In this document: positions 35,678 to 44,710 of the stretch, piece after piece
Layout of the letters: every line of letters begins with the position of its first letter
How positions within the stretch are numbered: position 1 is the stretch's first letter
NCBI RefSeq assembly: GCF_014174255.1
Contig: NZ_JABEQJ010000011.1
Location: forward strand, 62,001-126,000
Origin: Gluconacetobacter sacchari
GTDB lineage: Bacteria; Pseudomonadota; Alphaproteobacteria; Acetobacterales; Acetobacteraceae
Length of the DNA: 64,000 nt
Reading direction: 5' to 3'
Made by a program: the position numbers and the translations under genes
The notes under the pieces: generated by a model
What the model was told of the DNA's origin: nothing
Databases searched by the model: none
The model's input: only the letters and a program-made list of their open reading frames with translations

Positions 35678-36109
35678 CTATGTCCTTTCCCGGGCCGGGC
35701 GTCGCGCCGGACCCCATTCCAGGCCGCCGGCGCGCCACAGATAGGCCAGCGCGATGCCGAGAAAGGCGAGGAAGACGAGGACCGCGCCGTAGCCGCGCCA
35801 GCCCGCCTGGCGCACGATCGTGGCCCAGGAGAACAGGAAGACCGCCTCGGCATCGAAGATCACGAAGAAGACGGCGACCAGGTAATATTGCACCGGCAGG
35901 CGCAGATGGGCCGACCCCACGGGGAGGATGCCGGATTCGAACGGCAGGTTCATCGACGCGCCGCGCGCCGGGCCGACCCGGCGGCCGCCGGTGACGGAGG
36001 AGAGGGCCAGCATCGCCGCCAGCAGGGCCGCGATGGCGAGGGCGTAGCCCGTCAGGGGATGCAGCGCGAGGAAGCGGCTTATGGATACGATCATCGGGGA
36101 CAACACCAT
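35678..36109 (-). CDS. nuoA: NADH-quinone oxidoreductase subunit A
   Basis: Three-helix membrane subunit at the junction of both arms, 143 residues. The conserved loop and acidic helix are visible as [41 protein letters not shown] (split here: PFESG before helix 2, FDAEAVFL in it). First gene of the operon. ATG 36109 and ATG 36094 are both possible; neither has a clear ribosome site. No convincing promoter consensus is visible upstream. Confidence 0.94.
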   Translation of the reverse strand: MVLSPMIVSISRFLALHPLTGYALAIAALLAAMLALSSVTGGRRVGPARGASMNLPFESGILPVGSAHLRLPVQYYLVAVFFVIFDAEAVFLFSWATIVRQAGWRGYGAVLVFLAFLGIALAYLWRAGGLEWGPARRPARERT

Positions 36110-36258
36110 CGGGTTGTCGCGGGGGCGGGATGTGGCGGCGCCGCGCGCGCCGGTTTTTCGGCCGGTCTTTCGTCGGGACTTCCAATGCTGGCTGAACGGG
36201 CGTCAGGGCGCCCGGGTTGCAGGCACGGGAAAGTTTTCCGGCCGGCCCGGCCTGCCGG

Positions 36259-36438
36259 TCAGAACCCGCCCGGGCCGCGGAAGAGCAGGAACAGCGCGAT
36301 GATGATCAGGATGATGGGCAGCAGGCCCAGCCCGTTGAAGCCGGTACCGCCTGGACCGCCGTACCAGCCGGAGCGGTAGCCGTAGCCGCCGCCGCCGATG
36401 GCGAACAGGATGAGAATAATCACGAGAATGGTGAGCAT
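36259..36438 (-). CDS. small hydrophobic membrane peptide (DUF3309-like)
   Basis: A 59-residue protein with a hydrophobic N-terminal helix ([17 protein letters not shown]), a Gly/Tyr-rich linker ([15 protein letters not shown]) and a second hydrophobic helix ([18 protein letters not shown]). This layout matches short proteins of the DUF3309 type, common in alphaproteobacteria and of unknown function. GGAG lies eight bases before the ATG; a longer open frame upstream lacks this support. It lies between nuoA and a TonB-dependent receptor gene with no obvious link to either. Confidence 0.8.
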   Translation of the reverse strand: MLTILVIILILFAIGGGGYGYRSGWYGGPGGTGFNGLGLLPIILIIIALFLLFRGPGGF

Positions 36439-36552
36439 CGTGAGAACTCCATGGGTCGTTACCGGACTAACGCCCCACAGCGTGGATTGTTCACCGGGCG
36501 CCAAAATGAGTTCCGGCGCCGGTGCCGGACGGTCCGCGCGGGGCGCCGCCGC

Positions 36553-38874
36553 TCAGAAATCGTAGGCGACCCTGCCGCCGACGAAGCGCGGCTGCCCGGA
36601 AATGCCCATCAGCGTGGTCGTCACGAGCGTTCCGGCGACGATATAGTCGCGATTGGCGAGATTGGTGGCATAGGCCGTGACCGACCACCTGCCATGGACC
36701 GGCTTGACGGTGAGGCTGGCGTTGAGCAGGAAATAGGCCGGCAGCAGATAGGGCCCGCTGCCGCGAGGCTGGAGCGCCTGCGCGCTGCGGAAGGAATAAT
36801 CGATTTCCGGCGTCAGGGTCACGGAATTGAAGATGGGGCCCGTCTTGTAGGCGGCGGACCCGCTGAGCGTCAGTTTCGGGATGCCCATGTCGGCGCCGGC
36901 GTAATTCGAATAGATGGCCTGCCATTGGTGGGTCATGAGGTAATGCGCGCCCGTCGCGCCGGTGTTGAGCGTGCTGTAATCGTCATATTGCCCGCGCTCG
37001 TAGCCGAGATTCTGGGTCAGCGTCAGTCCGGGCAGGGGGTTGGCCTGGATTTGCAGTTCCGTGCCCCAAATGGTGGACCGGGGGACGTTGATATAGTCCC
37101 CGACCATTCCGTAGGGCGGTATCAGAAGCACGCCCAGCGTCTGCTGGTCGTGATATTCGTCCCAGTAGGCGGCGCCGTTGATCCGGAGGCGGTGGTCGAA
37201 CAGTTCCGTCTTGAACCCCGCTTCGTAGGCCAGCAGCCATTCCGGCTTGAACGGATCGAGCTGGCTGGGCACCAGCGTTGTGTTGGCCGTGAAGCCGCCG
37301 GGCTTCACGCCCCGGCGGATATCGCCATAGATCATGACGCGGGGGGTGACCTGGTACTGGAGGCCCACCTTTCCCGAAAACTGGTTTGTCAGGGCGCCAT
37401 GATCCGGATATCGGTGGCTGCTGATGCCGCGCATGATGATATCGACGTCGTTGAACTGCCGGTCGTCGCTCTGATGCTCGATGCCGGCGGTGAGCTTGAG
37501 ACCCGGCAGGAGCGTGTAGCGGGCCTGCGCGAACTGGCTGAAATTCTGCTGCGGCTCGCTATGCGTCGTTTCCTGGATGTAGCCCACGGTCGGGATGCCG
37601 GTTTCGTCGAGCCAGTTTTCTCCCCAACTGCGGATGCGGCTGTAATAGAGGCCGGCGACCCAGTCCAGCCGGTTGTGCAGCGTGGAGCCGTCGAGCCGGA
37701 TTTCCTGCGACAACACGCCGGTATTGCCCGCCAGGTAACTGTCGGCCGATGCGACGGGGGTCGCGTCGCGATCGATATACTGGTGCCGCACCTGGGCGGC
37801 GTAGGAGCTGATCGATGTCAGCGTCGCCCAGCCGAGGTCGCGGCCGACGCGCAGGCTGGTTGCCCAGGAATTGATGTCGTTCGAGGGGATGGCGTTGCGC
37901 GGGATTCCGATGAGGTCGGCGAAGTGGGGATTGAGCTTCCAGCCGGTGGCGTAGATGTTGCGATCGGGGGGGAACTGGCCGGTCAGGTCCTGCCGGACGA
38001 AGCCGGCCATTGCGTCGGAATTGTCCTGCGACCAGTCGAAGCCCAGGCGGACGACGGTCTTGGTATCGGGCTCCCAATCCAGTTTCGCGCGGAAACCGCC
38101 GGCGTTGGCGTTGCCGATGCTCTGCCCGGTCGCGCGGTTGAAGCGGAACGCGCCGCCTTCCAGCGCCTGCCCGGCGATGCGGAACTGCACGGTATCGGCG
38201 AGGGAGCCGGAGAGGTAGACGTTGGTCTTGCTGCGATTGTACGAGGCGATATCCTCGGAAAGACCGTAATGGAGCGCCCGGCTGGGGCCGTTGGTGCGGA
38301 TGCGGACCTCGCCGCCCGTGTCGGCCATGCCGTGGGCGAAACCGACCGGCCCGGCATCGACGTTCACTTCCTGGAGGTCGAACATCATGCCCGAGGTCAG
38401 GGCGGCGAGGGGATAGGCCACGTCATCGAAATATGTCATGACCGATGGCGTGTTGTTCTGGGTGTAATCGGACAGGCCGATGCCGCGCAGGTAGAAATCT
38501 GGCGCGTTGCTGCCGCCCTGGGTCTGGATGGTCAGGTTCGGGACCAGATTCTGGAGGTCGGTGACGGTCGTGACGTGCCGGGCCACCAGGACTTCGGAAC
38601 TGATGGTCGTCGTCGAGCCCAGTTCGTGCTGGGCCGCCGCGCCCGCGAAGCGCGGGGGACGGGCGAGGACGTTGATGACCTCGTTCGTCGGTGCGGGGGA
38701 CTGGGCTTTCGGGGACTGGGCTTTCGGGGGCTGCGACGCCTTTGCGGCGGGCGACGGGTCGGCCGGCTTCGCCGCGTCGGCGGCGTGGGCGACGGTGCTC
38801 AGCGCCGTCGCGCCCGCGAGGAACGAGGCAACGCGCAGGCGGCCCAGGAGTGGACGGGAATATCTGCATATCAT
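36553..38874 (-). CDS. TonB-dependent receptor in the M20/CapA cluster
   Basis: Outer-membrane receptor of 773 residues. A signal peptide (MICRYSRPLLGRLRVASFLA...AHAADA) is followed by a Pro/Ala/Lys spacer with a duplicated PKAQS unit, a TonB-box-like NEVINVLARPPR, a plug (PDFYLRGIGLSDYTQNNTPS) and a barrel ending RFVGGRVAYDF. It belongs to the same broad group as receptors A and B but is clearly distinct. The frame is open upstream, but the signal peptide fixes the ATG at 38874. It is the last gene after CapA-like, MFS and M20 genes on the same strand, which suggests it imports the substrate of the amidohydrolase. Confidence 0.9.
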   Translation of the reverse strand: MICRYSRPLLGRLRVASFLAGATALSTVAHAADAAKPADPSPAAKASQPPKAQSPKAQSPAPTNEVINVLARPPRFAGAAAQHELGSTTTISSEVLVARHVTTVTDLQNLVPNLTIQTQGGSNAPDFYLRGIGLSDYTQNNTPSVMTYFDDVAYPLAALTSGMMFDLQEVNVDAGPVGFAHGMADTGGEVRIRTNGPSRALHYGLSEDIASYNRSKTNVYLSGSLADTVQFRIAGQALEGGAFRFNRATGQSIGNANAGGFRAKLDWEPDTKTVVRLGFDWSQDNSDAMAGFVRQDLTGQFPPDRNIYATGWKLNPHFADLIGIPRNAIPSNDINSWATSLRVGRDLGWATLTSISSYAAQVRHQYIDRDATPVASADSYLAGNTGVLSQEIRLDGSTLHNRLDWVAGLYYSRIRSWGENWLDETGIPTVGYIQETTHSEPQQNFSQFAQARYTLLPGLKLTAGIEHQSDDRQFNDVDIIMRGISSHRYPDHGALTNQFSGKVGLQYQVTPRVMIYGDIRRGVKPGGFTANTTLVPSQLDPFKPEWLLAYEAGFKTELFDHRLRINGAAYWDEYHDQQTLGVLLIPPYGMVGDYINVPRSTIWGTELQIQANPLPGLTLTQNLGYERGQYDDYSTLNTGATGAHYLMTHQWQAIYSNYAGADMGIPKLTLSGSAAYKTGPIFNSVTLTPEIDYSFRSAQALQPRGSGPYLLPAYFLLNASLTVKPVHGRWSVTAYATNLANRDYIVAGTLVTTTLMGISGQPRFVGGRVAYDF
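38696..38725. repeat. perfect 15-bp tandem duplication in the receptor spacer
   Basis: GGGGACTGGGCTTTC occurs twice head to tail (38696-38710, 38711-38725), followed by a partial third copy. It encodes the repeated PKAQS unit between signal peptide and TonB box. Confidence 0.85.
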
Positions 38875-38929
38875 GTTCTGAAACCCTGGTATCGGAGTGA
38901 GGGAGGGGGGCGTTCGTGCTTCCGTCGTT

Positions 38930-40129
38930 CTAGGTGAGTGCGCGTTCCACGAGGCGAATCCAGTAGGCGGCGCCGTACGGGATGACGTCGTCGTTGAAGT
39001 CATATTCGGGATTGTGGACCATCCGGGCGTGCGCGCCGGTCTGTCCGTTGCCGATGCCCACGTAGGATCCCGGACGCGCGCGGAGCATCCAGGCGAAATC
39101 CTCGCTGCCGATCAGGCCGCTGCGCGGCGGGTCGAACAGGGCCTCCGCGCCGAAGGTCTCGATAATGACGTTTCGGGCGAAATCGGTCTCGGCCTCGCTG
39201 TTGCACAAGACCGGCACGCCGTCCTGATAATCGTAATCGACGGTGAGGCCCTGGGCCGCGACGACGCCATGGACGACCTGGGCGATGCGTACCTTCAGCA
39301 GTTCGCGCGTCTCGGGGCGCAGCGCGCGGACGCTCAGGCGGATCTCGGCCGAAGCGGGGATGACATTTTCGGCTTCCCCGGCCTTGATGACGCCGACCGT
39401 GATGACGGCGGGGTCGCCCGCCGCGATATTGCGCGCCACGATGCCTTGCAGGGCCAGCACGATCTCGGCCGCGGCCGGCACCGGGTCCTTCGCGCGGTGG
39501 GGCATCGCGCCGTGGCCGCCCATGCCGAGAACCTGGATCACCACCCGGTCCGACGATGGCAGCACGCTGCCGCTGGCGACGATGAATTTTCCGACCGGCA
39601 CGCCGGGCGCGTTGTGCAGCGCGTAAATGGCGTCGCAGGGAAAGCGCTCGAACAGCCCCGCATCCATCATGGCGGGGGCGCCGCGCAGCGTTTCCTCCGC
39701 CGGCTGGAAGATCAGGTTGAGCGTGCCGTCGAAGCGGCGGTGTGTCGCCAGATAGCGCGCCGCCGCCAGGAGCGTCGTCGTATGGCCGTCATGGCCGCAG
39801 GCGTGCATCCTGCCCGGATTTCTGCTCGCATAGGGCAGATGGGTCTGCTCGGTGATCGGCAGGGCGTCCATGTCGGCCCGCAGGCCGATCGAGCGCGCGC
39901 CGTCGCCCGCGCGCAGTACCCCGACGACGCCGGTGGCGCCGAGCCCGGTATGGACGTCGTAGCCCCATTCGCGGAGCAGGCGCGCGACCAGCGCCGATGT
40001 CTCGGTTTCCGCGAATCCCAGTTCGGGGTTCTGATGGAGCGCGTGGCGGATCGCGATGAAATCGCTTTTCCATTCCTCGAGATCTGCGATAAGGGTTTCG
40101 CCGATTGCGGTCATGTCTGTGCCGATCAT
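38930..40129 (-). CDS. M20-family amidohydrolase (hippurate / IAA-amino acid hydrolase type)
   Basis: Metal-dependent amidase of about 399 residues that cleaves an N-acyl amino acid or similar amide. The M20D pattern is complete: IRHALHQNPELGFAET, metal ligands in MHACGHDGHTT, the catalytic Glu pair in FQPAEETLRGAP, YALHNAPG, the dimerisation-domain His in GMGGHGAMPHRAKDPV, IGSEDFAW and the last ligand MVHNPEYDFND. No signal peptide, so it is cytoplasmic. The start is uncertain: ATG 40222, 40129 and 40114 are in frame, and homology begins near codon 40 of the longest. It lies between the MFS gene and the receptor on the same strand, consistent with intracellular hydrolysis of an imported conjugate. 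Confidence 0.88.
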   Translation of the reverse strand: MIGTDMTAIGETLIADLEEWKSDFIAIRHALHQNPELGFAETETSALVARLLREWGYDVHTGLGATGVVGVLRAGDGARSIGLRADMDALPITEQTHLPYASRNPGRMHACGHDGHTTTLLAAARYLATHRRFDGTLNLIFQPAEETLRGAPAMMDAGLFERFPCDAIYALHNAPGVPVGKFIVASGSVLPSSDRVVIQVLGMGGHGAMPHRAKDPVPAAAEIVLALQGIVARNIAAGDPAVITVGVIKAGEAENVIPASAEIRLSVRALRPETRELLKVRIAQVVHGVVAAQGLTVDYDYQDGVPVLCNSEAETDFARNVIIETFGAEALFDPPRSGLIGSEDFAWMLRARPGSYVGIGNGQTGAHARMVHNPEYDFNDDVIPYGAAYWIRLVERALT

Positions 40130-40241
40130 TATGATACTGGATTGTTCGAGGGCGCGTCCGGCCACTTGCCTCCGCGATGACGGCGGGTTCGATATCTTCC
40201 TGTCTTTTTCAGATGAAATCATGCGCCGTCAGTGCGCCGGA

Positions 40242-41570
40242 CTAAAAACGAATAATGGTTTCTTCTTCGCAACCAATTGGTTTTGCCGTGGAGCGGATGA
40301 CGAAGCCCGTGCGCGGGAAGAAGGCGGCGAGGCCCATGGCGCCGAGCAGGCCGATCGTGCCGACCAGGGAGAACCCGACGGCATGGGACCCGGTGGCATG
40401 GAGGAAATGCCCCACCAGCAGCGGGCTGACCAGGCCGCCCATGAGGCCGAACATCGTGACATAGGCGCTGCCGACCGGCCTGGCGTGCTCGGTCAGCGCG
40501 CGTGTCATCGCGCCCCAGAACACGATATAGGCCGCGTACAAGGCCGCGGAGGACAGTGCCAGGAGCGTCAGCAGCCAGGGCAGGCGTGGCGCTTCCGCGC
40601 CGCACGCCCCGAGCAGGGCGGCGCCGAGCGCTGCCGGGACGGCGACATGCCAGCCCTGCCCGGCCGGGCGGCGCTCGGTATACCGTGCCCAGGCCAGTGA
40701 CCCGCAGATCGCGGCGAGGCCCGGAACGGCGGCGCACAGCCCGACCTGCTGCGTCGACAGCCCGGTCGCGGCCAGTAGTTTCGGCGCCCAGAAGGCGAGG
40801 GTGTAGATGCCGCAGATCAGGCAGAAATAGCTGACGGCGAAGCCCTGGAGGCGACTGTCGCGCATCAGGTCGCGCAGGCGCGGGGAGGCGGTGATGGCGG
40901 CCGGGGCGGGATTTGCAGGCAGGGCCCGCTCGTCGGGTGTCAGCCAAGCGGCCGTGGCGGGGGAGGTGGGACACAGGCGAAGGACGCCATAGGCCAGGAG
41001 CAGGACCGGCAGGGCTTCCAGCAGCAGCATCCAGCGCCAGCCGGCCAGGCCGGCCACGCGATCGAGACGGTCCATGATGAGGCCGGAAAGCGGCGCCCCC
41101 ACGATGCCGGCGATCGGACCGGCCGCCTGCTGGATCGCCAGCGCGCCGGGAAGGCGATCCGGCGGATACCAGAGCGCGATATAGCAGATGCAGGCCGGCA
41201 CGAAGCCGGCCTGGAACGCGCCGAGGAGGAAGCGGCAGGGATAGAAGAACCGCGCGTCCGGCACGAAGGCCGTTGCCACGCAGGTCAGGCCCCAGAGAAG
41301 CATGATGCGAAGCAGCGTGTCGCGCGCGCCGACCCGGGCCAGATAGAGCGCCGATGGGATCTCGAACAGGATGTAGCCGAGGAAAAAGGCCGCGATCGCG
41401 ATGCCGTAGCCCTGCGCCGACATGCCCAGGTCGTGCGTCATGGTGAGGGACGCCATGCCGATGTTCGTCCGGTCCAGGACATCGAAAAGATAGGCGAGGA
41501 AAAGCACGGTCAGGATTCGTGCGTCGATCCGGCGGAACGGTCGGGACCGCCGGTGGCCGTCCGCCATCAT
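40242..41570 (-). CDS. MFS transporter, anion:cation symporter (ACS) family
   Basis: Inner-membrane symporter of 442 residues and 12 helices. ACS hallmarks are FDVLDRTNIGMASLTM in helix 1, LGYILFEIPSALYLARVGAR in helix 2 and LWYPPDRLPGALAIQQAAGP before helix 5. Relatives carry organic anions such as tartrate, phthalate, glucarate or hydroxyphenylacetate. Its ATG overlaps the stop of the CapA-like gene, so the two are translationally coupled. With the downstream amidohydrolase it suggests uptake of an anionic conjugate. Confidence 0.9.
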   Translation of the reverse strand: MMADGHRRSRPFRRIDARILTVLFLAYLFDVLDRTNIGMASLTMTHDLGMSAQGYGIAIAAFFLGYILFEIPSALYLARVGARDTLLRIMLLWGLTCVATAFVPDARFFYPCRFLLGAFQAGFVPACICYIALWYPPDRLPGALAIQQAAGPIAGIVGAPLSGLIMDRLDRVAGLAGWRWMLLLEALPVLLLAYGVLRLCPTSPATAAWLTPDERALPANPAPAAITASPRLRDLMRDSRLQGFAVSYFCLICGIYTLAFWAPKLLAATGLSTQQVGLCAAVPGLAAICGSLAWARYTERRPAGQGWHVAVPAALGAALLGACGAEAPRLPWLLTLLALSSAALYAAYIVFWGAMTRALTEHARPVGSAYVTMFGLMGGLVSPLLVGHFLHATGSHAVGFSLVGTIGLLGAMGLAAFFPRTGFVIRSTAKPIGCEEETIIRF

Positions 41571-42898
41571 CGCGCGGCATCCGGGAGGACGTCATGGATC
41601 AGCGAGGCGCCGTCCTTGCGGAAGGTCGTTCCAAATGGCCGCGACAGCGCGGCGAACCGCTCCAGGACCCGTTCTCCGCGTTCCGGCGTGGCGAGAATGG
41701 GCGTTCCGCGACGATGCATCGGCAGTCCGAGTTGGAGGTCGATCGCGTGGAACCGGATGCTTTCGAGCGTGCGGCCCCGAAAGGTGCAGATCGGCAGGAT
41801 ACTTTCCCAGAACATGGGTTCGGCGGGGAAGCTCTTGCGGTCGTTGTCGGTTCTGAGCCGGTAGAGGCGCGCGGGGGTCATGTCGGGGGGCGCGCGGAAG
41901 AACGTGTAGGAATCGCTCGGCAGGCGCCCGACCAGCTCGTTCTGTCCGATGAAGTTTCCGAGGCTGTAGAATATGGGCTTTCCGTTGTAGAGTTCGAAAC
42001 CGCGGATGACGTGCGGGCCATGCCCGACGATGACGTCGGCGCCCGCCTCGATCGCGCGGCGGGCGAAGTCGCGGAGAAACTGGGGTGGCGTGTGGTAATC
42101 GGGGACGCCGTCCCGGTCGTGGCCGAATTCGTGATTATGCACGCTGACCACGACCAGGTCGGAGACGAGGCGGGCCTCCTCGATCCAGCGCACGATTCCC
42201 TCGACGTCGCGCTCGCTCGCCTCGGTCGTGGTGGCGGTCCGCTCGCCGGCGCGGAAATCGTGCCCGAGAAACGGAAAGACGGTGCGATCGGCCCGTGGAA
42301 AGGCGAAGCCGAGCTTGATGGCCTCGCGATGGATCAGGCTGAAGCCGAGGCGGTCCGACAGGTCGCGGAGCGTGGCGAGATCGGCCGGCGAGACCGTGTG
42401 GCAGGTCTGGAATCGCAGCGGGTTGAGGCCGGGGCGCCCGGGCATGTCGCGCGTCTGCTCGCTGGCTTCCTGCCCCCGGCCGAAGGTGCTGCTGCATGCG
42501 AGCAGCGCGACCGTGCCCGACGGGTGCGTGAGATAGGTCGGCCGCCGTGCCTCCTCCAGGTTCTCACCGATGCCCGCGAAGCACATCCGTCGCGCCTTCA
42601 GGGCGCCCAGCGCCTTGCGCAGGCCCGAGATGCTGTAGTCGAGGCTGTGGTTGTTGGCGGCGGAAAAGAGCGAGAAGCCGGCTTGCGCCAGGTCGTCCAG
42701 CACGTGCGCGGGCGCGCCGAAATGCGAGCCGCCGCTTTCCAGGGCCGGATCGCCCTCATAGTCGTTCGGGACGACCTCCAGATTGGTGAAGGCGACGTCG
42801 GATGCGCGGATCAGGTCGAAAAGGGGGCGCGCCGCGGGATCGGTATAGCTGTTGAGCGGGCGGAGTAAAATGCTGTCGCCGGTCAATGCCAAGCGCAT
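41567..42898 (-). CDS. CapA-like metallophosphoesterase-fold protein
   Basis: A 443-residue protein of the bacterial capsule-synthesis CapA group (PGA_cap domain, calcineurin-like fold). Motifs in order: LTGDSILL, SNLE-like FTNLEVV, SAANNHSLDYSISGL, VVSVHNHEFGHD and GHGPHVIRGFELYNGKPIFYSLGNFIG. There is no signal peptide or membrane helix, unlike anchored CapA of polyglutamate producers, and no capB or capC is near. Function here is therefore open: a soluble hydrolase for polyglutamyl or phosphate-containing substrates is possible. The ATG at 42898 has AAGGA seven bases upstream; an open frame to 42970 is less likely. First gene of the minus-strand unit, divergent from a LysR regulator. Confidence 0.85.
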   Translation of the reverse strand: MRLALTGDSILLRPLNSYTDPAARPLFDLIRASDVAFTNLEVVPNDYEGDPALESGGSHFGAPAHVLDDLAQAGFSLFSAANNHSLDYSISGLRKALGALKARRMCFAGIGENLEEARRPTYLTHPSGTVALLACSSTFGRGQEASEQTRDMPGRPGLNPLRFQTCHTVSPADLATLRDLSDRLGFSLIHREAIKLGFAFPRADRTVFPFLGHDFRAGERTATTTEASERDVEGIVRWIEEARLVSDLVVVSVHNHEFGHDRDGVPDYHTPPQFLRDFARRAIEAGADVIVGHGPHVIRGFELYNGKPIFYSLGNFIGQNELVGRLPSDSYTFFRAPPDMTPARLYRLRTDNDRKSFPAEPMFWESILPICTFRGRTLESIRFHAIDLQLGLPMHRRGTPILATPERGERVLERFAALSRPFGTTFRKDGASLIHDVLPDAAR

Positions 42899-43123
42899 GA
42901 TCTGGTCCTTGCTTGCCTGTGACGGATCGGCTGGCCGCCCGCCGGCCCCATTCACGGGCCTGTCTATCATTACGAATGCATGCTAGTTTTTCGCGGGCCG
43001 GCCGGGGTATGGAAAAACGGTCCGATCGCGACAACCATCCGGTTGTTCGGCGCGCCGCCCGGGCTTATGTTTATTATGGCGTGGCAACGGACGGCCGGGC
43101 GCGCGGCGGGGATCCAGACCTTT

Positions 43124-44065
43124 ATGACCAAGATGGCGGATCTGCGCACGCATATGAAGCTGCGCTATTTTCGGCTGGTGGAGGCGCTCGTCGCGACGCG
43201 CAGCATCCGCCTCGCGGCCGATCGGATGGGGGTGACGCCGGCCGCCATCTCCAAGGCGTGCCTGGAACTGGAAGGCCTGCTGGGAGCCCGGCTGTTCCAG
43301 CGGCAGGCGGGTATTCTGGTTCCGAACCCGCTCTGCATGCGGCTGATCACGGCGGGGCGACGGATCGACGCAGAGCTGAAGACGCTCATGGACGATGCCA
43401 CGCGGCTGGACAACAGTCTTCATGGCAATGTGCGCATCGGATTCCAGGCGCCGTCCTTGCAGGACAGGATCGCGAATGCGCTGGTGGACGTCCAGGAAAC
43501 GCATCCCGGCATCACGCTGACGATGGAATACGGGACGCGGCCCCATCTGCTGGCGGGGCTGGAGGAGAATGTCTTCGACCTGCTGTTTGTCGACCTGGCC
43601 GACCTGCGGTCGCGGCCGCGCCTGAAATTCAGGAAGCTTGGACAGGACCAGTGCGTCGTCGCGACGATGGAGGATATCTATTCCGTTCCGGATGTCCTGA
43701 ATGACTGGGGCCTGTTTTCTTCCCAGCCGTGGGTCATTCCCGTTCGCGGCATGGCGATGCGCGACAGGTTCGATTCCGTTTTGGCGGCGCGTGGACTCGA
43801 TTGTCCGGAACGGCGCATTGAAATCAATTCGCCGATCGCCAGCGAGCGGATCATCAGCCGGTCCAAGGGCATGACCCTTGTCCCGGTTTCCATGCTCCAG
43901 GCCCTCGGGCGCAGCGGGCGACCGGGGCAGGAATTCCGGTTCCTGCCCGAGATGCAGCTTGAAGTGGGCGTGGTGTGGGCGCGCGACACCCGGTTGAGCG
44001 CCGGCGCGCAGTATGTTCGCGACTTCATCGCCGATGCCCTGTCGGCGAAGGCGCCGCCCGCGTAG
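43124..44065 (+). CDS. LysR-family transcriptional regulator
   Basis: A regulator of about 313 residues. The N-terminal winged helix is clear (MKLRYFRLVEALVATRSIRLAADRMGVTPAAISKACLELEGLLGARLF in two parts: RYFRLVEAL and the recognition helix TPAAISKACLELE). The LysR substrate-binding domain follows from about residue 95. The frame is open back to 42980; I chose ATG 43124 because it gives the usual length, and ATG 43133 is also possible. It is divergent from the CapA-like/MFS/M20/receptor unit, the classical arrangement for a LysR gene and its target. It ends 13 bases before the convergent export lipoprotein gene. Confidence 0.9.
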   Translation: MTKMADLRTHMKLRYFRLVEALVATRSIRLAADRMGVTPAAISKACLELEGLLGARLFQRQAGILVPNPLCMRLITAGRRIDAELKTLMDDATRLDNSLHGNVRIGFQAPSLQDRIANALVDVQETHPGITLTMEYGTRPHLLAGLEENVFDLLFVDLADLRSRPRLKFRKLGQDQCVVATMEDIYSVPDVLNDWGLFSSQPWVIPVRGMAMRDRFDSVLAARGLDCPERRIEINSPIASERIISRSKGMTLVPVSMLQALGRSGRPGQEFRFLPEMQLEVGVVWARDTRLSAGAQYVRDFIADALSAKAPPA

Positions 44066-44078
44066 CCGGGCGGGCGCG

Positions 44079-44669
44079 TCAGAAATGCCGCTCGTAGACC
44101 TTGATGACGTCGTTGGGCTTGACGTAATCCTGCGGGTCGATGCGGCCGACGACCGCGCCGCCGGGTTCCTGACGGACCACGTAGGCGTAGTTCTGGAACG
44201 CGCGGTAGGAGAATCCTCCGGCGGCGGCGACGGCTTGCAGCATGGTCATGCCGGGCTGGTAGGGAAACTGGCCGCCATGTTCGACCTCGCCGATGACGGA
44301 GACGGGCCGGTATTCCAGGACCTGCACCGTGACCCGCGCGTCGCTGAGGATGTGCTGCTGCTTGAGGGCGGCGGCGACGGTCTGGCTGAGCTGGTCGGTC
44401 GTCAGCCCCTGGGCCTTGACCACGCCGATCAGCGGAAAGGCGATGTTGCCGTCGACCGGCACGTGCGTGTCGGTCTGGAACTGGTTTTCGCCAAAGGTCG
44501 CGACATTGATCCGGTCGCCCACGCCGATCGTGTAGCGGCTGGGGTCGTAATGCGGGACCGGGCTCAGGTCGCTGCCCGGCGCGCAGCCGGCGAGCCAGGC
44601 CCCCGCGAGCATGAGCGGAAGGCAGAATCTTGCGGTGCGGATGTCGAGTGCGCGGCGGATCGGCGACAT
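44079..44669 (-). CDS. polysaccharide export outer-membrane lipoprotein (GumB/Wza type)
   Basis: Outer-membrane polysaccharide export protein of 196 residues, the short GumB-like form. A signal peptide with lipobox LAGAWLAGC is followed by the poly-export domain (YTIGVGDRINVATFGENQFQTDTHVPVDGNIAFPLIG, read as IGVGDRINV then VPVDGNIAFPLIG) and one SLBB-like domain (VSVIGEVEHGGQFPYQPGM). It forms the periplasm-spanning export channel with a Wzc partner (53444-55663). ATG 44669 has AGGA about ten bases upstream; ATG 44678 is in frame. Third gene of the unit after the polymerase and barrel genes. Confidence 0.92.
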   Translation of the reverse strand: MSPIRRALDIRTARFCLPLMLAGAWLAGCAPGSDLSPVPHYDPSRYTIGVGDRINVATFGENQFQTDTHVPVDGNIAFPLIGVVKAQGLTTDQLSQTVAAALKQQHILSDARVTVQVLEYRPVSVIGEVEHGGQFPYQPGMTMLQAVAAAGGFSYRAFQNYAYVVRQEPGGAVVGRIDPQDYVKPNDVIKVYERHF

Positions 44670-44710
44670 GTGTGGCATTTCCTGCTGGGGTTGAGAGGCA
44701 TCGTTTCAGG

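Noticed and set aside
36110-36258. GC-rich inverted repeats between nuoA and the small membrane peptide gene as terminators
   Set aside because: Short arms typical of random GC-rich sequence and no T-tract on the needed strand.
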